Part shown: positions 1 to 8,102 of the stretch, in pieces
Layout of the letters: each line of letters starts with the position of its first letter
How positions within the stretch are numbered: the stretch's first letter is position 1
Origin: Panacagrimonas sp965216845
GTDB taxonomy: Bacteria; Pseudomonadota; Gammaproteobacteria; Nevskiales; Nevskiaceae
Length of the DNA: 64,000 nt
Reading direction: 5' to 3'
NCBI GenBank assembly: GCA_965216845.1
Contig: OZ244200.1
Coordinates: 558,001-622,000, forward strand
Made by a program: the position numbers and the translations under genes
Notes under the pieces: generated by a model
Told to the model about the DNA's origin: nothing
The model's database searches: none
The model's input: the letters and a program-made list of their open reading frames with translations, nothing else

Positions 1-795
1 TCCGAGCGGATGATTCTGCGCGGCGGCTTGTCCCGAACCCTGGCGCGTCCCAGCTTTGAGCAAGCCGCCGCCCGCACGGCAATCGAAATCGAGGATGACG
101 ACGGTGAGTTCGAACGCAAAGCGGAGTTCGGCAACCCGGACCTCGACCCCTTGAGCGCGGATAACATTGATCTGCTGTTCGAATATTATCCGGGCGGCGT
201 AACGCTGTTGTCGGCCGGCATTTTCTACAAACGGATTGAGGATTTTTTCGTGATCTCCGACGTCGCCGGCGAGCCGGGGCCGTTTGAGAACTTCGATGAA
301 GCATTTACCACGCTCAACGGCGAAAGCGCGGATCTGTTCGGCGCCGAGTTTGCCTATTCGCAGAAATTTGCCTTTCTTCCCTCGCCGATGGACGGCGCCC
401 TGATCAGCGCCAACCTGACGCTGACCGACAGTGAAGCCACGCTTGCGTTCCGGCCCGGCGGCGCGCCGCTGCCACGTCAGTCCGATACCATCGCAAACCT
501 GGTGCTCGGCTGGGAAAAGTACGGCGCCAGCATCCGTCTTGCAGCAAACTATCGCAGCGAATTCCTGGATGAAATCAATGCGCTGGACGACCCGACATTG
601 GATCGTTATGAGGACCGACACTTGCAGATCGACCTCATCGCCAGTTACTGGATTGCCGACAATTATCAGATCTATTTCAACGGCGTGAATTTGAATGACG
701 AACCGCTATACGCCTATTTTCAAGACGATCGTTTCAACTCACAGTACGAGGAATACGGCCCAACGTATGAGTTGGGCCTGAAAGCAAATTTCTGA
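1..795 (+). CDS. TonB-dependent receptor, C-terminal part (5' end outside window)
   Basis: The reading frame is open from base 1, so this is the last 264 residues of a longer outer-membrane protein. The sequence alternates short amphipathic strands with Asp/Asn/Gly-rich loops. It has the GVNLNDEP-type motif near the end that is common in TonB-dependent receptor barrels, and it finishes on Phe (LKANF), the usual BAM recognition residue. The plug domain and TonB box are off-window. The next two genes encode a phytase-like lipoprotein and a PhoX-like phosphatase. From that context the substrate is probably a phosphorylated organic compound; this is inferred and not visible in the barrel. An internal Met at base 10 is not a credible start because the frame continues upstream and the barrel would be too short. 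Confidence 0.88.
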   Translation, partial: SERMILRGGLSRTLARPSFEQAAARTAIEIEDDDGEFERKAEFGNPDLDPLSADNIDLLFEYYPGGVTLLSAGIFYKRIEDFFVISDVAGEPGPFENFDEAFTTLNGESADLFGAEFAYSQKFAFLPSPMDGALISANLTLTDSEATLAFRPGGAPLPRQSDTIANLVLGWEKYGASIRLAANYRSEFLDEINALDDPTLDRYEDRHLQIDLIASYWIADNYQIYFNGVNLNDEPLYAYFQDDRFNSQYEEYGPTYELGLKANF

Positions 796-815
796 TGCCT
801 GCGTAGATCACTCAC

Positions 816-1919
816 ATGATTCTGAAACTTGGCGGCAATGTTGCGGCGGTTGCCGGCGCATGTGCGCTGTCAGCCTGTGTGGCGCTTGATGCAATCAGCG
901 ACTTGGGCGCCCCCCCCATTCCGGAAGTGGCGGGCGTGCTGACCCTGACGGAGCGTTACCTTACCGAGCGCGACCCCAATGATAATGTGGACTCACCCAC
1001 GATCTGGCACGGACCGGACGATCAGCACTGGTTGATTGTGTCCGCCAAGCAAACCGACCGGCTGCTGGTCTATGACGCCAGCAACGGAGAACTGATCCGC
1101 AAGTACGGCCAAAGCGGCAACAAGCCCGGCGAGTTCGAACGCCCCAACGGCGTGTTCGTCGTCGACGATTTGCTGCTGGTGGTGGAACGAGATAATCGCC
1201 GCGTGCAAGTGCTGGCGCTGCCGGACCTCAAGCCCGTCATGCAATTTGGAAGCCACGGCGATCAGGCATTGATCAAACCCTACGGCCTGTGGGCACAAAG
1301 CCTGGGCAAGGACGGCATTCGCGTCTTTGTCACCGACAACTACGAAACCGCACAAGAAACGGTTCCAGCGGCTTCACAACTCGGTGCGCGAGTACATCAG
1401 TTTCTGCTCAGCAGGGACGGGAACCGCTGGACGGCGGCGCGCGAACGGCGATTTGGCGCCACCAGCGGCGATGGCGTATTGAACATCGTCGAATCCATCT
1501 GGGGAGACGCGCCCGCGGGTATTCTGATGATCGCGGATGAAGAAGAATTCAACCACCGCGATATCAAGGTGTATCGCATGGACGGCCAATATGCGGGCAT
1601 GCGCATGGGCGCCGGGCTGTTCCGTTATCAGCCCGAAGGCATCACGCTTTATCAATGTGACGACACCAGCGGCTGGTGGATTGCAGCCGATCAGGGCAAG
1701 CAAGATAATTTCTTTCATGTCTTCGACCGCGCCTCACTGCGTTACGTCGGCAGTTTTGCTGGCACAACGACCTTGAATACCGACGGCATCTGGCTCACCC
1801 AGAAAGCGTTCCCCGGTTTCCCCGAGGGCGCTTTTTTCGCGGTTCACGATGACGGCAATGTGGCGGCCTTCGATTTGAGAACAATCCGCCGGGGTCTGGC
1901 GCTCAAAGACTGTTCATGA
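816..1919 (+). CDS. Phytase-like beta-propeller lipoprotein
   Basis: A 367-residue protein with a lipoprotein signal peptide (lipobox ALSAC, lipidated Cys about 21). The body looks like a beta-propeller of the 3-phytase superfamily. A VDSPTIWHGP segment near residue 60 occupies the place of the family's DDPAIW motif. A TDGIWLT...FPEG..FAVHD segment near the C-terminus matches the family's last blade. A GEFERPNGV stretch is also NHL-like. One acidic residue of the usual Asp-Asp calcium pair is replaced by Ser, and no NNVD-type motif is visible, so catalytic phytase activity is doubtful and a binding role is possible. It starts 20 nt after the receptor stop, and its stop overlaps the PhoX start (ATGA), so the three genes are probably one transcript. 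Confidence 0.72.
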   Translation: MILKLGGNVAAVAGACALSACVALDAISDLGAPPIPEVAGVLTLTERYLTERDPNDNVDSPTIWHGPDDQHWLIVSAKQTDRLLVYDASNGELIRKYGQSGNKPGEFERPNGVFVVDDLLLVVERDNRRVQVLALPDLKPVMQFGSHGDQALIKPYGLWAQSLGKDGIRVFVTDNYETAQETVPAASQLGARVHQFLLSRDGNRWTAARERRFGATSGDGVLNIVESIWGDAPAGILMIADEEEFNHRDIKVYRMDGQYAGMRMGAGLFRYQPEGITLYQCDDTSGWWIAADQGKQDNFFHVFDRASLRYVGSFAGTTTLNTDGIWLTQKAFPGFPEGAFFAVHDDGNVAAFDLRTIRRGLALKDCS

Positions 1920-3295
1920 CCTGGACAAGGAGACATTTCATCGCCGCTGGTGGCGCCAGCCTGGCGACCGCCTTTGTGGGTCTCAAACATGCCATGGCAA
2001 CGGATCAGCTGGATGGCCACGAATCTGTATTCGGCCCCTTGCGGCGCGATCCGCGAAAAATTCTGGATCTGCCGGCGGCGTTTGATTATCGAATCGTTTC
2101 CAGCGCGGGCCAGGAAATGTCGGACGGCCTGCTGGTGCCGGGCTTCCCGGACGGGATGGCGGCCTTTGCGGCTGCCGACGGGCGCATTCGACTGATCAGA
2201 AATCACGAGCTCGACCCCAGGCGCGCCAGAGCGGACGGCAGCCCCTTCGGGCCGGACTGCGAGCGCTTCAGCGAGCAACTCAGACCGCGCCTTTACGACG
2301 CCGGTGGCCGCGTGCCCTTGAGTGGCGGCACGACCACCGTTGAAATCGATCCGAGGTCCGGGCGCACCATCCGACAATGGCTGAGCCTTGCCGGAACCGA
2401 ACGCAATTGCGCCGGCGGGACCACGCCTTGGGGCAGTTGGTTGAGCTGCGAAGAAAGTGACTCCAGGGCGGACCGGCACCATGGTCGTGATCATGGTTTT
2501 GTATTCGAAGTCCCGGCAGCCGCCAACGCACTGGTGGACCCCTTGCCACTCACCGCCATGGGCCGCTTCAACCACGAGGCCGCCGCGGTCGACCCCCGCA
2601 GCGGCGTGGTTTATCTGAGTGAGGATCGCAAGGACGGCTTGCTGTACCGCTTTGTGCCGCATCAGCGGACAAAGCTGCATCAAGGCGGTGTTCTGCAGGC
2701 TCTGGTGTTGTCAGCCTGGCTTGAAGCCGACACCCGAAATTGGTCCACCCGAAAAACGACGTGGGACCTGAACCAGCGCTTTTCGGTGCGGTGGGTCACG
2801 CTGTCTGACGTCGAATCACCGGACGACACGCTGCGACATCAGGGCCGGTCTATGGGCGCGGCGATATTCGCGCGCGGCGAAGGCTTGTGGTTTGGCGACG
2901 GGGCTTTGTATTTCGCCTGCACTTCCGGCGGCGCGCAAAAGGCCGGACAGATTTTCAAATATCACCCCAGCCCCGATGAGGGGCAACAACGCCAGACCGC
3001 GCAGCCGGCGCAGATGACGTTGTTCGTGGAGTCAGACAATGCGGATGTTCTGGCCAACTGCGACAACCTGACGGTCAGCCCCTGGGGAGATCTGATCGTT
3101 TGTGAGGACAGCAAACGAAGCTGCGGCCTGGTCGGTGTCACCGCTTCGGGCCAGTGCTACCGGTTCGCGCACAACCCTTATAACGGCTCCGAATTGGCCG
3201 GCGCCTGCTTTGCGCCGGACGGCAAGACGCTATTCGTGAATCTTCAGGAAACGGGGCTGACCTTGGCGATCAATGGGCCGTTTCCGGGTCAATAA
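1916..3295 (+). CDS. PhoX-like phosphatase (DUF839), Tat-exported
   Basis: A 459-residue protein beginning with a twin-arginine signal (RRHFIAAGG at residues 5-13, cleavage near AMA at 26-28), so it folds before export to the periplasm. DUF839/PhoX hallmarks are present: a RNHEL segment near 95, GGTTTVEIDP near 137, NCAGG near 164, a W..W.SCEE block near 173-180, FNHEAAAVDP near 219 and GDGALYFACTSGG in the second half. PhoX enzymes are calcium/iron-dependent phosphomonoesterases that release phosphate from organic esters. At 459 residues it is shorter than classical PhoX (about 600-700), so substrate range may differ. The start overlaps the upstream lipoprotein stop by 4 nt (translational coupling). 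Confidence 0.8.
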   Translation: MTWTRRHFIAAGGASLATAFVGLKHAMATDQLDGHESVFGPLRRDPRKILDLPAAFDYRIVSSAGQEMSDGLLVPGFPDGMAAFAAADGRIRLIRNHELDPRRARADGSPFGPDCERFSEQLRPRLYDAGGRVPLSGGTTTVEIDPRSGRTIRQWLSLAGTERNCAGGTTPWGSWLSCEESDSRADRHHGRDHGFVFEVPAAANALVDPLPLTAMGRFNHEAAAVDPRSGVVYLSEDRKDGLLYRFVPHQRTKLHQGGVLQALVLSAWLEADTRNWSTRKTTWDLNQRFSVRWVTLSDVESPDDTLRHQGRSMGAAIFARGEGLWFGDGALYFACTSGGAQKAGQIFKYHPSPDEGQQRQTAQPAQMTLFVESDNADVLANCDNLTVSPWGDLIVCEDSKRSCGLVGVTASGQCYRFAHNPYNGSELAGACFAPDGKTLFVNLQETGLTLAINGPFPGQ

Positions 3296-3305
3296 GCGCT
3301 TAGGG

Positions 3306-3421
3306 AAACGCTGATTAATCTACTGCGCTCGGCATCTCGAGTTTCGGCGGTGCTGGTTCGGGCGAAGCTGTGCTCCGGCGCAACCCGAGATGCCTTCGCT
3401 CGCTACGATTAATCAGCGTTT
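3306..3421. repeat. Long imperfect inverted repeat between convergent genes
   Basis: Fifteen-base arms aaacgctgattaatc (3306-3320) and its exact reverse complement (3407-3421) enclose about 86 bases. Inside them a second pair, ggcatctcg (3331-3339) and cgagatgcc (about 3386-3394), continues the symmetry. The whole element fills the gap between the convergent phoX-like gene and typA. It could act as a bidirectional transcription barrier or be a non-autonomous dispersed element. I saw no second copy in this window. Confidence 0.75.
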
Positions 3422-3423
3422 GC

Positions 3424-5256
3424 TTAGGCCGCCCGATCCGCGCGTTTTCTTTCGTGCTCTTTTAGAAACTTCTTGCGCAGACGAATGGATTCGGGCGTCA
3501 GCTCCACCAGCTCGTCGTCATTGATGAACTCCAGCGACTGTTCCAGTGAAAACTTCACCGGCGGCGTGAGCAATACGTTTTCATCCGAGCCGGCAGCGCG
3601 CACATTGGTCAGCTTCTTGCCCTTGAGAACATTGACCACCAGATCGTTGTCGCGTGAATGAATCCCGACGATCTGGCCCTCGTAGACTTCTGCGTTTGGT
3701 TCGATGCTCATTCGCCCACGCTCTTGCAGGTTGAACAATGCGTAGGCCAGCGCCTTGCCCTGTTCGTTGGCGATCATCACACCGTTGTGGCGTTGGCCAA
3801 TATCCACCGCCGGACTTTTCGGCCCGAAGTGATCGAAGTTGTGAAACAACAGGCCGGTGCCGCTGGTCATGGACATGAACTCGGTTTGAAAGCCGATCAG
3901 CCCGCGCGAGGGAATTTGGTATTCCAGACGCACGCGACCTTTACCGTCGGGCACCATGTTTTGCATCTGGCCACCGCGCTCGGCCAGGCCCTGGATGACG
4001 CCGCCCTGATGGTCCTCCTCCACGTCTGCGGTGAGGGTTTCGTAAGGCTCGCAAACCACGCCGTCGATTTCCTTGACGATCACCTGCGGCCTGGAAACTG
4101 CCATCTCGTAGCCTTCGCGGCGCATGTTTTCCAGCAGAATGCCCAGGTGCAACAGGCCGCGGCCGGATACGCGGAATTGATCCGGGCTGTCGCCGGGTCC
4201 AACGCGCAACGCCACGTTCGTTTTCAGCTCCCGCTCCAGACGCTCGCCGATCTGGCGACTGGTGACGAACTTGCCTTCCTTGCCGGCAAAAGGTGACTTG
4301 TTCACCTCGAACACCATACTCATGGTGGGTTCGTCGACTTGCAGCGTGGGAAGCTGTTCCGGGTGTTTGGGGTCACACACGGTTTCGGAGATACCCAAAT
4401 CCTCAATGCCGGTCAGCGCCACGATATCGCCCGCCGACGCCTGTTCGACTTCGTGCTTGTCCAGGCCCATGAAACCCAGCACCTGCAACAGCCGCGCGTT
4501 GCGGACGCTACCATCACGGTCGATCACGCTGACCGGCATGTTGCGCCGCGCAATGCCCCGCTTGATGCGCCCGGTGCCGATCACGCCCACATAGCTGGAA
4601 TAGGCCAGTGAAATGACCTGCATCTGGAACGGACCGTTGTCGTCGACCGTGGGGGCCTCGACCTGATCGACGATGGTTTCGAACAGCGGCGTCATATCGC
4701 CATCGCGGACGTCGGACTCGGCGCCGGCATAGCCGTGCAGCGCGCTGCAGTAGATGAAGGGAAAGTCCAGTTGATCTTCGGTGGCGCCGAGCTTGTCGAA
4801 CAGATCGAACACCTGATCGATGACCCAATCCGGGCGCGCGCCGGGCCGATCGATCTTGTTGACCACGACGATGGGTTTGAGCCCCATGGCAAAGGCTTTT
4901 TGGGTCACGAAGCGAGTCTGCGGCATGGGGCCATCAACCGCGTCCACCAGCAGTAGAACCGAGTCCACCATGGACAGCACGCGCTCCACCTCGCCGCCGA
5001 AATCCGCGTGCCCGGGCGTGTCCACGATATTGATGCGGTATTCTTCATCGGTGCGGGCGTCGCGCCAACGAATCGCCGTGTTCTTGGACAAAATGGTGAT
5101 GCCGCGCTCACGCTCCAGATCATTGGAATCCATCACCCGATCCCCCAGGGTTTGGCGGCTGTCCAAGGTCTGTGACTGGCGTAGCAGCTGATCGACCAGG
5201 GTGGTTTTGCCATGATCGACGTGGGCGATGATGGCGATGTTGCGCAGCAATTTCAT
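3424..5256 (-). CDS. typA: TypA/BipA translational GTPase
   Basis: A ribosome-binding GTPase of the EF-G superfamily that affects ribosome assembly and stress or cold responses. From the chosen ATG the protein is 610 residues, the usual family length. The G1 loop AHVDHGKTTL is near residue 10, switch I has ERGITI, G3 is DTPGHADF and G4 is NKIDRPGAR. The elongation-factor-like domain and the BipA-specific C-terminal domain follow (SRGLIGFQTEFM). The frame stays open 55 codons upstream to 5421, but that extension is low-complexity and not family-like, so the start at 5256 (MKLLRNIAI) is preferred. The gene is convergent with the phosphatase operon. Confidence 0.96.
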   Translation of the reverse strand: MKLLRNIAIIAHVDHGKTTLVDQLLRQSQTLDSRQTLGDRVMDSNDLERERGITILSKNTAIRWRDARTDEEYRINIVDTPGHADFGGEVERVLSMVDSVLLLVDAVDGPMPQTRFVTQKAFAMGLKPIVVVNKIDRPGARPDWVIDQVFDLFDKLGATEDQLDFPFIYCSALHGYAGAESDVRDGDMTPLFETIVDQVEAPTVDDNGPFQMQVISLAYSSYVGVIGTGRIKRGIARRNMPVSVIDRDGSVRNARLLQVLGFMGLDKHEVEQASAGDIVALTGIEDLGISETVCDPKHPEQLPTLQVDEPTMSMVFEVNKSPFAGKEGKFVTSRQIGERLERELKTNVALRVGPGDSPDQFRVSGRGLLHLGILLENMRREGYEMAVSRPQVIVKEIDGVVCEPYETLTADVEEDHQGGVIQGLAERGGQMQNMVPDGKGRVRLEYQIPSRGLIGFQTEFMSMTSGTGLLFHNFDHFGPKSPAVDIGQRHNGVMIANEQGKALAYALFNLQERGRMSIEPNAEVYEGQIVGIHSRDNDLVVNVLKGKKLTNVRAAGSDENVLLTPPVKFSLEQSLEFINDDELVELTPESIRLRKKFLKEHERKRADRAA

Positions 5257-5320
5257 GGGGGAGGGCGACTCAAACACACAAAAGGTCGCGGATTGTACGC
5301 TTCCCGGGCCGTCAAGGCGA

Positions 5321-5339
5321 TGACGGGGTTTCCCCGTCA
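5321..5339 (-). terminator. Short GC hairpin downstream of DUF255 gene
   Basis: TGACGGGG and CCCCGTCA form a perfect 8-bp stem with a 3-nt loop, between the stop of the DUF255 gene (5458) and the start of typA (5256). No T-run follows on either strand, so termination is possible but not shown. Confidence 0.3.
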
Positions 5340-5457
5340 ACTGTCCGCCGGGCCACCCTGCGGCCTTCACCGTGACCGGCGGCAAGGTATTGGCGGACCG
5401 CTCGCTGTCCGGGTTGCTCAAGCACGGCTGGTCCGGTTCGGTTGATGAACTCGCAGA

Positions 5458-7200
5458 TCAATTGCTCAGTCGCTTGATCTGCACTTGATAATCTTCGGGG
5501 CTGAAGCTGGGGCGCGAACACCGCTGGTTGGTGCAGATATAGCCTGCGGCCCGTTCAAATCGCGGATAAGTCACATCGTGATTCGGCAACGGCTCTTGTT
5601 CGGGGTCCCACCACTCGACGCGCCGATATACGGCCGCCGCGTTGCTGATCGCAACGGCAAACAGCCTTTGCGCCATTTCATCGGATTTGGCACCGACGAT
5701 GGTCAGGTGCGGCGGGTCGCGCGATAATTCCTCATTCGCCAGCAGGATTCCGGCTTCCTCGAACGCGACTTTTCTGGCCGTCCAGGCAGACAAGTATTTC
5801 ATCCCGTGCAGGGCGGCCTGACGGTGCCGCGCATCGCCACTGTAATGCCAGAGCCGGTTGAAGAACCGGGTCATCCGGATATTTTCCTGCAAATAAGGTG
5901 CTGGTCGCTGCGGGATGCCTTGCACCAATTGTTTGGTCAGATAACCTGCCTGCTCGGAACCAAATCCGGTGATCATTGCATCGGCCAATCGCCGGGACAG
6001 AACAAACCATTGCCGCTCACCCGTGACTTCATACAGCCGCAACAGGCTGATGGCCATATGCAGACTGTCGCTCAAATGAAAGGTGTCCGACTTTTCACCG
6101 TGCTGCATCAATCCTTGCGGCGACAGGCGGTGCCGCGTGATCCAGCGCGCGGCCTGGATCGCCGCATCCAGCATGGCCGGATCACCATAAACACTGTAAG
6201 CCAGGGCGAGCGCTTCAATGGCCTGACCATTGGCATCGGCGTAAATACTGCGATCAATGGCGGGGATGCCGGCAGCACGGCGTTGACGGTCGTCCAGCCT
6301 GAAGTAATCGGCTGACTTTTCGCCCGGAATCAGATCAGCGTCCTGACTGACATAAAACGCCGCTTCAGGGGCGCGCAGAAACTCGAACAGATAGTCAATA
6401 ATGCGCGCGCTTACACCCTTGTACTGGAAGGTTTTCAGGGCCTGATCAGCGAGCGCGTAAACGCGCAGATAACCCGCCTGCACCCGCATGATTTTTTCAT
6501 GGTGTGGCGTGCGCCAATCACCTCCGGTGGAATATTGATAAACCCCGCCCCACACCGGATCGAGCAGGGCGGTGGCGGCGTCCAGTGTTTTCGTCAGCTT
6601 GTCTCTTTCGGCGGCTTTGTGCACGTGGCTCAGTGCATATTCCATGCTGTGGCGATCAACGAACTTTTGCTTGGTCCGCAAACCGCCTTTGACCGGATCA
6701 AAACTTTTTTGGTGCCGGCGTTCCAGATAATCAACGAGCGCCCTGGGTAATTCGCTCGGGCCGTTGGCCGCTTGCGTTTGGGTCGCGGCTGGTTCGGGTG
6801 TCGGATCTTCTGCCACCGCCTTCAATAACCTTGAAAACCCGGCCGGCGCGATGTAGCCGGCCCGCTTGACCAGATCCTCGCCGTCGGCGTCCAGAAAGAT
6901 GATTGCGGGCCAGCCGTAGTCCCGATACCGATTGGCCAGACCGGGGTTGGCATCGTGATCCACGCGCACCGGCACGAAATGCCTTGCGATCAGGGTTTGA
7001 ACCTGCGGGTCGCCAAGCGTGCGCCGTTGCATCACATGACACCAGTGACACCAGACCGCCTCCAGGTACAGAAATATCGGCTTGTCCTCGGCTTTGGCCA
7101 GCGCAAAGCTTTCGGCGCTCCAGGCCTTCCAGTCAACTTGTGCCTGTACCGGGACGCTGATTCCGATCAGCAGAATCATTCGGATGAATGCCTTGAACAT
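5458..7200 (-). CDS. Periplasmic thioredoxin-fold DUF255 (YyaL/SSP411-like) protein
   Basis: The protein has 580 residues from the ATG at 7200. That start is chosen because it begins a clean signal peptide (MFKAFIRMILLIGISVPVQAQ); an upstream in-frame start at 7302 would bury it. The N-terminal domain is thioredoxin-like with the DUF255 signature VWCHWCHVM (Cys about 51 and 54) and a cis-Pro region GWPAIIFLD. The remainder is a long helical region of the (alpha/alpha)6 type seen in the family, with EALALAYSVYGD-like repeats. Family members are usually cytosolic and their reaction is poorly known. Export of this copy suggests a redox or chaperone role in the envelope, which is inference. It is divergent from parA across 155 bp. 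Confidence 0.75.
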   Translation of the reverse strand: MFKAFIRMILLIGISVPVQAQVDWKAWSAESFALAKAEDKPIFLYLEAVWCHWCHVMQRRTLGDPQVQTLIARHFVPVRVDHDANPGLANRYRDYGWPAIIFLDADGEDLVKRAGYIAPAGFSRLLKAVAEDPTPEPAATQTQAANGPSELPRALVDYLERRHQKSFDPVKGGLRTKQKFVDRHSMEYALSHVHKAAERDKLTKTLDAATALLDPVWGGVYQYSTGGDWRTPHHEKIMRVQAGYLRVYALADQALKTFQYKGVSARIIDYLFEFLRAPEAAFYVSQDADLIPGEKSADYFRLDDRQRRAAGIPAIDRSIYADANGQAIEALALAYSVYGDPAMLDAAIQAARWITRHRLSPQGLMQHGEKSDTFHLSDSLHMAISLLRLYEVTGERQWFVLSRRLADAMITGFGSEQAGYLTKQLVQGIPQRPAPYLQENIRMTRFFNRLWHYSGDARHRQAALHGMKYLSAWTARKVAFEEAGILLANEELSRDPPHLTIVGAKSDEMAQRLFAVAISNAAAVYRRVEWWDPEQEPLPNHDVTYPRFERAAGYICTNQRCSRPSFSPEDYQVQIKRLSN

Positions 7201-7290
7201 AGGTTGAGCGCTACAGGGTTTTGGGGGACTACGTTCACCTTGAACATCCGGACGCAGGTTCGCGGGCCGCGAGCTGACCACACCGCCGGT

Positions 7291-7318
7291 TTGCTGCATC
7301 ATGGCAAGCTTGTATAAA
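7291..7318 (+). promoter_or_regulatory. Predicted sigma70 promoter for parA
   Basis: TTGCTG (7291-7296) and TATAAA (7313-7318) are separated by 16 bases, 38 bases upstream of the parA start. It is a sequence match only. Confidence 0.45.
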
Positions 7319-7355
7319 GCACGCTTTTCGGGTGCTCACTGTGAGGCAGACGCGA

Positions 7356-8102
7356 ATGAAAACCGTGGCGCTGTACAACATCAAGGGCGGCGTCGGTAAA
7401 ACCGCCGCGGCGGTGAACCTTGCTTATTTCGCCGCCGCCAGCGGTCAGCACACCCTGCTCTGGGACCTGGACTCTCAGGCGGCATCGAGCTGGTATTTGC
7501 GTAGCGAACCGGGCAAGGAGAAAACCAGGAAGGTGCTGGCGGGGCAAACGCCGGTTGGGCGGCTGCTGCGTTCCACGCCGTATGACAAGCTGTCGGTGAT
7601 TCCAGCGGATTTTTCCTACCGCTATCTGGACATCATGTTGAAAAAGGTGGAGCCGCCAGGCCAGGCCCTGCGGCGTTTGTTGCGCCCGTTCAGTGAACAA
7701 TTCTCGCTGGCGGTGCTGGACTGCCCGCCGAGCCTTTCCCATCTGGCGGACAACGTGTTTCAGGCCGCTGATCTGATCCTGGTGCCGGTGGTGCCCACTT
7801 TTCTTTCGCTGCGCAGCTACGATCAATTACGCGCCTATTTCAAGACGCAGGGTTTCTCCGGCAAGAAACTGCGCCCGTTTTTCTCCATGGCCGACCGGCG
7901 TCGCAGCCTGCACCGGCAATGGCTCACACAAGCCCCTGCCAGCATGAAGCACAAGATGTCTGCGGCCGTGCCTTACGCGTCCATGGTGGAACGCATGGGC
8001 GAGCATCGCGCGCCAATGGCGGCGTTTGCGCCAGCCGACGACCCCGCACTGTTGGCCTACGCCGAGCTGTGGCTGGAAACCGAAGCCGCGCTGAAACGCT
8101 AG
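7356..8102 (+). CDS. ParA-family ATPase (orphan)
   Basis: A 248-residue deviant-Walker ATPase. KGGVGKT is at residues 10-16 with the signature lysine, the Asp of LLWDLDSQA (switch) is near 41, and DCPPS carries the Walker B/switch II acidic residue. Such ATPases bind DNA or membrane as ATP dimers and position cargo (chromosome origins, plasmids, protein clusters). The chosen start has a GTGAGG ribosome site about 9 nt upstream. No parB-like gene lies next to it, so this is an orphan ParA rather than a standard parAB pair. Its stop and that of purK share the four bases CTAG (8099-8102). Confidence 0.88.
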   Translation: MKTVALYNIKGGVGKTAAAVNLAYFAAASGQHTLLWDLDSQAASSWYLRSEPGKEKTRKVLAGQTPVGRLLRSTPYDKLSVIPADFSYRYLDIMLKKVEPPGQALRRLLRPFSEQFSLAVLDCPPSLSHLADNVFQAADLILVPVVPTFLSLRSYDQLRAYFKTQGFSGKKLRPFFSMADRRRSLHRQWLTQAPASMKHKMSAAVPYASMVERMGEHRAPMAAFAPADDPALLAYAELWLETEAALKR

